Positions 11,851 to 23,800 of a stretch of 64,000 nucleotides of DNA are shown piece by piece. Position 1 is the stretch's first letter. Every line of letters starts with the position of its first letter. Source of the DNA: Fasciolopsis buskii (lineage: Eukaryota; Platyhelminthes; Trematoda; Plagiorchiida; Fasciolidae); assembly GCA_008360955.1 (NCBI GenBank), contig LUCM01004329.1:3495-67494 (forward strand), given 5' to 3'. Made by a program: the position numbers and the translations under genes. Below the pieces are notes generated by a model that saw only the letters and a list, made by a program, of their open reading frames with translations, had not been told where the DNA came from and searched no databases.

Positions 11851-14800
11851 GTGATTCTTTTTTTCGTTCTGTTACTTTGTTTCATGATAGGCTCAAGAAC
11901 CAGGCAGACAGCCGACGGAGTTGGAGTTACTCCGGATGCAAATGAATCAAAAAACGGACGAGGTCTGTTACTGTACGCTATATAGACGTTTTTATTCAGA
12001 GTCTTGAAAGTACTCGGCGTATGGTTCAGATGTGTGATCAGGTAAGTTTCGCCAGTGGAAATATCACGGCTTACCTACGGTAAAAATGTTTGTTTAATAT
12101 CCACCGTGCATACAGCGGTAGTCAGCATGACAGGTGATAAACCATCATTTTGTTGGGTTGACTGTGTGAGTTGTGCTAACGCTAGAAACAGAATATTGGA
12201 TACTGGTTCAGAGAAATCCACCTCAGTACATCCAGATTAATAAAATTTGTTGGTGGAATCATGTGTTATTCAACGCAAGCACGCCTACCTTACCATACTG
12301 TTTTCCACCCCTCCCTCGGAATGAAAGAAACTATGTGAAGTTAACAGATGGCACGGGAGCTGGGAATGAAAATTCAGATGATTTATTTGCCTCATGCCTT
12401 CTTTCTTGAGGTCAAAATATCCCTTAACCAAATGGTTGAAGACATTAAAGGACATTACAAGGAGCCGTATCAGAATAGTTAGATTATCCAACAAGAGAAC
12501 CATGAATTTCGACAGATCGCCGAAGATGTACAGTTGGAAAATAGGGTAGCTAGCCTGTATGGTGAACCCTGTATGTTTTTTTTATTCTTTCCCAATTGTT
12601 TTTGTCCTTCACCGTGTCCAGTCACGGGTGATTCTGATGGTGTACAGTTCGTATACAGATTCGTGCAGTGATAATAACGTGTTGGTGTTTCATTCCCTGT
12701 TCACCTTGCCTATTTTCTCCGGTGTACCCCACCACGTGGTGTGAAAGGCATCGAGTACGCACGGCAGCAGGGGGGTCGGTATTACTCTGCGGACCCGAAA
12801 AATGGCGGTTACATTCAGATATGAACACCATTGTGTTCGTGATGTTAGTGAGATGTGGTGGGAGAGTTCTGTAAGTAGCTCGGAATTTAAACGTCAGGTA
12901 CTGGGTCCTAGGATTATAGTCCTCAGAACCGAATAGTTTTAGGTGGTTGGGACATGTTTTGTGCATGGCCACAAAACGACTGTCCGACTCGTACGCTGTT
13001 CATTGAAGCAGAAAGTGGTTGGAGGATCTAGCTGGCCAGTCGATGATGTGAGGGAAAGTATGAAGACTTTAATCGGCAGTCAGACTATCAGGATTGGGTC
13101 CACGAGACCCTCCGAAGGGAGTTGGGGACAATGGGTGATATGGCTCAGTGATGCAACCAGGATGTTCTTGCATTCGCAAACATACTTTTGTACTGTTTAT
13201 CAACTTTTCGTTTTCACCGTCGATCTTCACTGTTCCTAATTCTTTTTCTGCCTGAGCAGGTCATCCAGGTCGAGGTTGTATCCGTCACTTGACGGTCCTG
13301 GTTTTCCTTTTTTTAAAAATGCCCTCTGTTCAGTCTACCCTGCTTCGGTGTTCAATGTTGTTCCTCAAAAGAGTATGACGGACGTTCGTCAACCTGCTGC
13401 GAGCAATGTGCTTAAACAACTATGACTGAGTAAAGTGTACGGTGAACCATGAAATTCATTCGAAACAACTAGTAGTGTCCCAAAAAGGTGTCCCGTCTCC
13501 CCGTTCTTGTCCTCACCATCATCATCGTTCAGCGTTAAACAGCAAGGCAAGCCTCTTTTGCGTCTGCCTTTTCCCCACAGTTACATGTTTCTACAGAAAG
13601 AGTGAATATCCAAGGGGAACAGGGAGTGGAACTACACAGCCGGGCAAAGATGAGAATGCTGCCGCAGCCAACACACGGAGCACAGTCTAACTGTACAAAC
13701 GCACGTGTTTTCAATCATTCTGATTCAATGGAAAATGACAGCACGATCGCCACTGTTCACGGTTCACTGCCATATCCTTAAGTGTCTCCAGCCAGCTAGT
13801 TGACGAGTCTTTCGGACCCCAACCACGAAGGCGTGAGACACCTACATCACCTAAGTTCGCTGTACATTTTCTCATCCCACGTTGCCACGTCATCTGTTGG
13901 CCTCCACATGGCTTCTTCCATTCCTTAGGAGGAACAAAAATAGGGCTGGATATGGTCGATGAGTGTTCGTCATACGCAACACGTGACCCAACCCCAACCA
14001 GCGTAGTCTACTAAGTTTCATACGCTGAAACAAGCTATTCTCAGAAGTGGCACCGAATACCAAATTCCTAACCTCAGTATTACTCACCCGGTTACTCCAT
14101 CCAATCCCAGCCATTCTACGTAGACATCGGTTGTCGAAAACCTCCAACCGACGAACATCGTCCACACGCATACTGCATGTCTCACAACCGTACAGCAGAA
14201 TTGAACGCACTGCGGCTTGGTATACACGACCTTTCAACTTCAGTGAAATATCAGGCCGACGCCACAAGTGCTTCAATCCAGCGTAAGCTGCACGAGCCTT
14301 GGATATACGGATATTTACCTCCAATCCCAAGCTACCATCGTTGGGCACGCAGCTACCAAGGTAGGTGAAACGATTCACAGTCATTAGTTCCTCTCCATCC
14401 AGTATCAAATTCGGAACTACTGTCGTCCAGTCCTGCAACAGCACTTTTCACTTCGAAGGTGCAAAGCACATGCCAAACCGAGCAACTGATCTCCAGAGTC
14501 TATCTAGTGCCCGTTGTGTATAGTCCGCAGACTCGAACGGGCACACGACGTCGTCTGCGTAATCTAGGTCATATAGCTTCTCTCCACTTCCCAGTTCGAC
14601 TCCTACATCCCGGAGTCCTCCTAAAACATCTTCCATCACCTCGTCCATGACGAAGTTGAACGGGAATGGAGAAATGAAACACCCTTGTCGAACGCCACTA
14701 GTCTTTCGAATGAACGTGACAGTTCACCGTATACCCTAACGCGACAATGGGTATGCGAGTACAATGCTTGCAACAGGTTCACAATCCTCGTTGGCATACC

Positions 14801-17800
14801 CTTCCGGTGGAGAGCACTGAGTAGTGCTGGTCGATCTACGGAGTGGGTAAGCACCTCTCAAGTCGGGGAAGACTATGACCGTAGGGCGGCGGTGTGTGTG
14901 GCGCGTTTCGAGCATCTGTCGAAGAGTAAATACCTGGTCGATGCAACCTCGACCTGGCCGAAATCCGGCCTGTTGTTCGCGGATATTATTCTGGAGAATC
15001 GGTTTCAAACGGCGCAGCATTATCGAAGCTAACACCTTAGTAACTATCGGAATTAAACTAATCCCACGATGATTGCTACGGTCACTCCGTGTGACCTTCT
15101 TGAAGATGGGTATAATAAGTGACTCACCCCACGAAAGCGGGATACGCTCCTCGTTCCAAATATCACGAAGTAAAGAGGTAAGTGATTTCATCAGAACTTT
15201 TCCACCCAATTTGAAAAGAACTGGGGGAAGGTCGTCGGGACCGGCAGCTTTTCCCCTCTTCAGAAGCCGAATATTCGACTCCATTTCCACCTCCGTTGGA
15301 GGACCAAGTGACACTTCCCAAGGATTCACAGCTGCAGAAGTCAGACTAAATACGTTAGCGCGTGGCCAGCTAAACTGATCCTTGGAATGCTCTGCCCAAC
15401 GGTCCGGTCTTTCCTGTCTACCATGAATGAGCTCTCCACTCCTATCGCACACGACTTCACTAACCGAAGTTCGCCGGTGTCGCCCACCGCTGTCGCGTAT
15501 AAGCTTAAACAGTCTTTGGCTGTTACCTGAAGCGGACGCTTCCTCCATCTTCGTGGCTACCTCAACCCGTCAGTTTTCACGGTCACTTTTAAGGCTTATG
15601 ATCAACTGACGCTGCAGCTATCGACGCATCTTATTCACTTGCTGGTAGTTAGGTAGCTGGCGATTTTGCTCCATTAGATTTAGCGACGCTTGCGAGATCC
15701 AGCGTCTTTGATGAATGCTAGATCTGGGACCACAGGCGAAATTTGCTGCCAAATGCATCGGCTGCTTAATTTGATCCCACTGTTCGTCTACATTGCTGCC
15801 CGTCGAAGTTCTTAGTCCCTCGAGTAGTTTCTACTTATAGCTGTTGAGAACAGCCGAATCAGACAAACGTTCGACAGCCAATCGGGTTTGTGGCTTGCGT
15901 CGATAGCCATTCAGCTGCAGCCGAAATCGCATTAAACTAGCACATGGTCCGATTCGACGTACGTGGTCCAGTATGATCTACAGTTCTGGACGGAATCGCA
16001 TCAACGGTAACTTACTACAATATGGTCGATCTGAATTAGACTACCTCCTGATTTCGGGCGGCATTTTGCTAGATAGGAATAAATGATTGCCTGCACAAAA
16101 CTTGAGAAGTCCTTCCTCGTTATCTGTTCGCTGTGAGGGCAAGGCGCATCGCCCACCTAAACAGGACTCCGATGCATCAGGTTTTTCGAACTTGTGCATT
16201 AAAATCACCTGCTACCACTACAATGTCACCCTTTGCTCTTCTGAACAAGAGTGACGAGGTTATCATAAAACTTGTCTTTATACATGTCAGTGCTTCAGTC
16301 AGTGTGGGCCTATGCCGAGATGACAAATAAACTACGATTAACACTACTATCCTTCCGGAAGCCTACTGATCCCTCCAGTCTCACGGCACACAAGCGACTG
16401 TTGACTGGGATCTAGTCTAAAAGGGCTGCTTCAGCCTTCTCACTCAAGACTATTCCTACACCACGTTGACCCACAGCTTGAGCTGCTGCGTCTCCTGAAG
16501 TGCGAAGAAAATATCTTGATGAGACGTTTGGCGCAGTTAGCTGAATTACTCTACTCGAATCCTGAATTCGTGTTTCGCTCACGCAACAGACATCAATCGA
16601 AAGTGAGTCCACTGTGAGAGCCAAACACGCCTGTTATCCAGCCTGCATTAAAATGCGCACATTGAAGGAACCCAGATGCAGAGGCTGACGAGGCTTGAGA
16701 ACATGTAAGCTGACAGACTGAAAACCACCTACTACACTACTTGACAATGAACCGTTTTGAGTATCGGGCGTGTTATCAGCGAGGACACTATGGGTAGGCA
16801 GAAGGGTCAGAGAGATTCGGTTGGAGACAGAAGAGACAGGTTGAACAAAAGAGAGGAACCTCTGAGCAGTAGCATACTTATCCCTACCCACCCCACATGC
16901 GCACGATGCAATGGGCAGCGTTGTCCTGATTATCCTGCGCGAAGACCGATGCAGTATGGAATTGTTTGTAGGCGTGTAACTCATGCAGATTGGTGGACGA
17001 AGAGAGTCAAGCAGCTAAGGAGGTTTCTCAACCAAAGCCTTTGATTCTGACAAGAACCTGATCGCAGAGCAGCGGGTACAGCTGAGTGGAAGCCCATCTA
17101 CTTGGGTCAATTAGTCTTCTATCGCTTTTTCCGACTGAGCTGCCAACTCAGATCAATTCCTCACTGGGAGGACCAGAGACTACTTCGTCAAGTCTCTACC
17201 CATTGACCTTCTAGGCATAGTTAGATCTTTGGCTTGAGATAAGCCATCCTGTATAGCTCGTTGGATCATGGAGGCACGCAAGCCGTCATACCAAGTCAAA
17301 GCGTAGTCTCGTTGTGTCAGTTAGCTGGATACAACAGCAGACGGTGAACAGGGGCGATAGTGTTGTCATTTTCTGATAAGTGAGAATGAATAAAAGTTTG
17401 CGTTTGTACAGTTAGACCGGCTTTCCATACAAAGTATGGCAGGAAAATGTTTCTTAACGAATTCAGGAAAATAAGAGGTATGTGGGATTTTTTAACACAG
17501 TGTTTTACATGTGTATGTGGTGATGCACTTTTAACTGTCTGAAATCGTTAAGCTAGCTCTCATCTGTGACACAGATACATTAATGCTTTGAAAGGTGAAT
17601 TTGAACTTTCGCCAGGGACCCCCGATTTACGTCACGTAATTAACGTTAGTTACGAGAACCATGGAAGGTGTACGCATGTGGTTGTTTTCAATATTATGTA
17701 GGTAAATGATTTACTAGTTAGCTTATGAACAGCAGTCAAAGTGGTTGTTCTAAAGTCTGTTTTATCTGCGCAATAATTAATTTAATGCAAGTCTTCATTT

Positions 17801-20800
17801 TTTTTCCATAATTTCTAAACAAAATCTTCAGAATGCCGCTCCATATGATATTCTCATTCATACCCTTTCGTAGTATGTAAGATGCAGTAAGCTGATGGAA
17901 CTTACCACGGTACATTCTACACCATTCGATAGACAGAATGACTTGGATAGAAATTGTGCGATTTTTGCCTCAAATCTATGATTACTAATTTTCCTACTAT
18001 CACTGACTTCTACATGAATTACGAGTGGTCGTTACTTTGTTACTTGCCTAGAGTCAAAAAGTTGGCGCAGCTACAATGGAACAACTTCAACATCAAGGAG
18101 GTATGTTGCAATAGTTCTGTTCCCATTTACTTTATTTTCGATCTGTATGCTGCAGGAAATGGTTCTAAGAGTGAGCTTAGCTGATTATGTTACCTGCAGT
18201 GGGAACCAATCATGTGGATATCTGAACTACAGTGCAAGTAGACTTTTCGTTTTGCAGTTCTTACGCAGCAGATTCCTTTGTCCTATCTAATAAGCAACAG
18301 CTTTTTCGTCCATCATTATACATAAAGCGACTGACAGCATAAGGGATAACCCCCATAATTGAATGAAATACAGTAAAAGAGGGCTGTGTAACATTCGCAC
18401 AGACACCGGTTTTTTAGTGCTTCTAAGGTGTAAGCTATTATAGGTGAGCGGAAAATTGCTATAGGGAAGATGTTCCATAGCATCTCAATTTCATGGAAAA
18501 AAGAGGACCAAAGGGGAGAGATGCGACACGTATGAATACAAAGCTAGTAAGAATAGCAAAAATTCCTTAAACAGCTAGCTTCCTTCATAGGTAGAGTGAA
18601 TATCGGTACAATCTTCGAGAAGCAAAAGCCAAAATGATACCAGTAGAAAAAGGAAAACCGTCCGACAGTGGATTGCTGACCGCTCTTGCAGAGAAATCAT
18701 AAATAGAAGATAGCTTGTTGGAAAAACTTTGAAAATCATCGTTGTTCGAAACGGCTTGAGAGAGTGCAACATCAGCATACTTAAATAGATGATAGGGTGA
18801 GTTAGGTGATAAGTCGCTGATGTAAGTAGAGAAAAGAAATGGTGAAAGAAGAGCACCCTGTAGCACTCCCGAGTTGTTAATCAACGGTTTCGAAACTTTA
18901 CCATCCATTCGTGTGCACTGGGTTCGGTTAGTGAAGTTATCAGATAATCATGCCAATAAAGAACTGGAACAACCAAATGTTTGCAGTTTGTGAAGTAGAA
19001 GAGACCGTGGGACCGAATCAAATGCCGACGAATAGTTCAAAAAGCCGCAACGCACAAACTTCATCGATGCGTTTAAGGACTTACAAATGTGGTGAATGTG
19101 GGAGGCGACAGCTTCCAAAGTGGACTTGTTAGATCTATAAGCAAACTGAAAAGGGTCTTCAGGAGGATACATAGAAGAACACAGGCTCTTCAGTATAGCA
19201 CACTCCGTCAGTTTAAGACCAGAAGACGTTAAGTCGATGGGGCAAAAACACTTTGCCAAAGCAGTAGAACTGCTACATTTTGGGATGGCAACAATAGTGA
19301 CGGGTCTCCAACAGTCAGGGATGGAAGAGGAGACTAATGACGGGTTAATTAGTGAAGTAAATGCATCGGTCAGAACCACAGCACCATGTTTTAAAAGGAC
19401 TGAAGACGGACTGTCAGGACCAACCTCTGTGGTAATTTTAGTAGTGCGGAGAAGGTCGAGCACCTTTTCTTAAAAAAACTTGTAACTGTCGTATTATCAC
19501 CCTGTCCAAATATGACTGGGATATAAGTGGACTGATGAATGAGAGCATGATTAATGCTGTCGACATCTGCAGAAGTTTTCGCATGTATCTTCTTTTTCCC
19601 ACATAACATAGGAATCGATTGTTGTTGTTACCAGTCAAGAGTTGGCTGAAGAATGTAGTGTCGATGCGTTTGATTTAAGCTTTTATTAAGTTCGAAATAT
19701 ACCGCACGTTTGATTTATTACTGGATTTGTAGAAGTGCTGCTTGCCTGTTTTTAGAGATTTCCGTTTCTTGGTGGATACGGCCATCTGAGACGTATAATG
19801 TTTCTGAGGGGCAGAAGATGTCGAGTATTGGGTTGGTCATCGCTGTGAAAAGTTTGATATTGTCATTGAGGATGTGTTCGAAATAGAAACAGATAGATGC
19901 GAGTGGAAGGGATTTCTGAAGAAGAATAGGGTTGTTATGTGAAAGGCTATGGAGGCAAACTCGGATTTGATTTGTTCGCCTGAAGTAGTGGAATGCTGAC
20001 CTAGAGTATATTGTGAGCCTTAACAGAAGCAGACAATGATGGCTACTTGAAATAGGAGCACGCAGTTTCAGGGAAAATAAGTCAGAGTGGTTGGCAATAA
20101 CTATGTAAAATGGAACCGCTTCTTGTGGTAGAAACGCAGAGGTCAGTCACATCAAAAACAGTCAGTGGTAAGATAGATGGATGATTGAAATCACTCACAG
20201 TAATATGCAGATTGTCCTGAAGAAGAGGAACAATAAACGCTAGAAAAGGGTCAAAAAAGATGCGGTATTTTGTTGCGATGTAAAAGGGGCAATGTATAAA
20301 TTGGTTATGATAGTGCTGTTATGATGAGAAAACCTAGGATAACATTGTGTCACGAGACAGTCAATTCCGTTGAGCGAGTACTATAAACAACTTCGGACTT
20401 GACAGACCAGATAGAGTTTACATATATTGCAATGCCACCTCAAGTCTTCTTCTTGTTCGAAACTCTCTCCTGCCGATGGAGTGTGAAGCTGTCTATCTAT
20501 ACGAGTGAACCAGCGATATCCGGGTTCAGCCACAATTCTTGTATGTAGATGACACACGTGTGGACATGGATCGGTGATTGAAGTGTGAGGGACAGGTCCG
20601 ACACTTTCGTAAACCGAAAGCCTATGTTGGTAATCAGCAAAGTTGAAGAAGCCATGTGGAAGTCAGCAGGTGACGTGACAGCGTGGAATAAGAAAATGTA
20701 CAGCGAACTTATCTGAAGTGAGTGTTTCACTTGTTCTTAGTTGGGCATACAAAATATCCGTCAGCCATTTGACTGGAGACACTGAGGGATTTGTCAACGG

Positions 20801-23800
20801 ACGGTGAACGGTGGCGATCGTGTTTTCATTTTCTGTTAAGCAAGAATGATAAAGTTTGTGCGTTTATACAGTTAGACTGGCTATTACGATATTCTTTTAT
20901 ATTCCCTCTCCCAGTTCTTCTAGCATATTCCTTCTTCCTATAGCAATTTTCACCTCTAGAGAAAAAGCAGTCGTCATTTTGCTTATTTTGCTTTTCAAAA
21001 CTGAGCGAGGATAGTAATGTCCAAAAATATGGTCGGACTGAAAGAATTCCGGTGCGTAAGACGGACGTGCGGCGGTTTCCCTGTAATGAGCGTATATATT
21101 CGAGGGAGGCTGCTATATCATTTGAAGTTGGGTAAGCCGTTGGGAGTCTGCCCGGTAGCCGAGTGGCTAAGTAGTTCAGCTGAAAATCGTTTCGGTTTCG
21201 TGTCCCACTTCGGGCATTGCCGATGATCCCTAACAAGGATGAGACACCTGGGTAGTGCTTCCATGGTTTCGTAATGGTTATTTCGGTGTTGGTATCTTAC
21301 TAGATAATTTCATGAACGTAATTATTCATTTATATATGTATAATATAGAGTGGTTGGTGGCAATTCGCTGCCAGCTGACCTGTTAACACCAATGTGATTC
21401 TGTGCCAGTTCCAAATTTAAAATGTTGGTTGGCGGCTCATCGTCCTCGTATGTAGTGGACACCAGCGGAGGGGCATGCTCCCGCTACTGTACTGATACGT
21501 CAAAAAGGTGTTTAACATTCATTAAAAATGTGGCTTTCGAATTCCCATTTTTGTCGAGCCGGAGTAACGTGTTTCACTTGTGTTGTTTTGAAGCATATAC
21601 TATGCAGTACATTGGGGGGGGGATTGCGGCGTCTTTTTTAATTGCTGAATAGTGAAGTGATTGACGGTGGAAGAATTTGATTTAGAGACACTTGCATGAT
21701 AGATCGCATTTAGCCGCGAAATCGGTGGTAATTCTCTTTTCGCGTGATTGTTTTGTAGAATGCAGTCACTTGAGCTTAATGTGCTTTAAAGCGGCTTTAA
21801 TTTCTGACCACTCCCCGGATTTTTCCATATCGAGTTTCCTTATAATCGAAAATTGATTATTTTCTTACTAATCACGTAAACTATCGAGCCGTGCATTGGT
21901 GCAAGTTTTTCTGTGATTCAACTTGATCTTTAAATCTTTCATTTATTCACTTCAGAGCAGTTGCGCCGTGTTGACCAAAACATGGATACGATCCACGAGG
22001 ATATGAGAGTTGCAGAGGGACAGTTAGAAGAGCTAGAAAAATGTTGCGGGCTGTGCGTTCTACCGTGGAAAAAGTAAGCTCTTTTATCCGATCTTGGTGG
22101 CTATTATTTCCTCATTTCCCATAAGAACCAATCTTAATCGTTGTGTCGTGTATAGAAACACGGTTTTTAATGTTCACCAAGTATGACAGTTCAATTCAAG
22201 TTCATTTATATCGTGTTGTTTCGTTTTTGTTGTACGCTATCACCCAAGAAGCTTTCAAGTCCCATATCCTTGATTTTGCGATTTCTTTTTGATGATGCGT
22301 AATTCATTGAGAAGTGCACCGCGGCCGTTGAAAGACTGACGAGAACGAGGAAATTGACCGGCGTCAAGAAAACTGGAACAAACGACAGTTTGGTTGAAAT
22401 TCCGCGGTATCGAGTGCTTGCTCATCGCTAGTTAACAACTGGGTTGCTGTGGGTACTAAACTACTCTAGGGCAGCTCATGATTTGATTGTTGTTGAAACA
22501 GTACTGTTCGTCATCAGCAGAGACAGAAAAGATGCAGATTATCCAATAAATGACGTTTTTCCAAATCTGCAACTGACTTCGATGTATTGTACCGGTCAGA
22601 TTAGTCAAATGGAAAAAGGACTCCGTAAAGAGGATGTGGCCCATTGAACTTTCCTATGGACCTCTTTAGCACATTGTTTCAAGGGCGTGTCAGCAACTCA
22701 AAGACGCACTGTTCTATCTTTTATGACATGCCCGGAGTATGTATGTAGTGAAAGAGACTTACCCCATAGCCACTAGGGACCACTGCGCGGGTAAGGAGAA
22801 CCGGCAACCTTGACCCTGAGACTTAGTGGCATGGAACCACATAAGGTTTCAATAGATCAGGTGTGGTAACCAGCCGGGGGTAGCGAGTTGCATCTACCAC
22901 CAAAGTGATCAAAAGATCTGGGATTCGGATATCATCCTACGGACAACAGATGCTTAATCCACACACCGGGTTGAGGACCAGTTTGTTACTGGCTCAAAAA
23001 CCGATATAGAATTCCACAAAAATATCGGATACAAATACGGGAGGACAATAAACAACAAATTGCATTTTTGGCGTCCACGTTTGGATATTTTTAGCTGCCC
23101 TTGTTATTATTTGCGGAAGATGAATACCACAAATGAGCCGTACAGCATTCAGGCAAGTCACTTCGGCTCTGAGTCCTCTTATAGTCTTTGACCAACAATT
23201 GTCATTCTTTGTTTCAGCCAGGAAGACGAGACGCATCAGCTTGGTCTGTTTCCTAATGCTCCTGCGCCAACTCATCTTCGTCTCCATCTTCCAAAGTAGA
23301 TGGTAGATGGGGCCGCGCCTCGTCTTAAGCAGCTTCCAGTAGCATCCGGCTCACCCATCTGCCAGTTTTCACCACTTCACTGTCTTACCGTTGAGACATC
23401 GCTTGAAACCAGTTTCGCTTTGCTCTTCTACAACAACAGATGAGAATTGATTGGAGGGGGTAGTTGCGCATTTGCAAAAATAATACACTATAGAAAGACC
23501 CGTCAGTTCACTCTTCTGCAGTATGGGGCTGTGTCCACGCGTTCGGTTGCAACCAAGTAGCGGGAACAATCCTATGGGTTTCGGCTCCGAACCACTAAGA
23601 ACCTCCTGGATGGGAGTAAATTCCAGCGGAATCTCCGGTAGATAACAGAGTACAATTTGAGCAATTGTAATCGATCTTCATAGTTGACTCCGTGCAGTCC
23701 ATGTGGCGTGACGCCCTATACGTTCTAAGTTCATCACCTCAGTGGCTATGCATAGAAATGCCGCAGATCCACCATGTTTGAGCTGTGACCGAGCAGTTTA

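Larger units (their letters stand above)
13687..17300 (-). mobile_element. RTE-clade LINE, nearly full length, copy A
   Basis: A non-LTR retrotransposon of about 3.6 kb running right to left within SNAP-25 intron 3. From its 5' end (about 17300): a leader shared with copies at 27252 and 29822 (+); endonuclease start [15 protein letters not shown] (about 16680-16637); endonuclease core [13 protein letters not shown] (about 16590-16550) and [11 protein letters not shown] (near 16215); RT (15548-14448); C-terminal tail [32 protein letters not shown] (about 14000-13740); and a terminal segment ending near 13687. The tail and the CETC..R.LE.F.NRCLRRM block are typical of RTE elements. Frameshifts break it into at least seven frames, yet parts are almost identical to the copy at 28.1-31.6 kb, so the family moved recently. 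Confidence 0.85.

Noticed and set aside
12347..12560. Frame with [16 protein letters not shown], a stop, then [28 protein letters not shown]
   Set aside because: Reads like a coiled-coil remnant, but it has an internal stop, no family match and no splice context; it lies in SNAP-25 intron 3.
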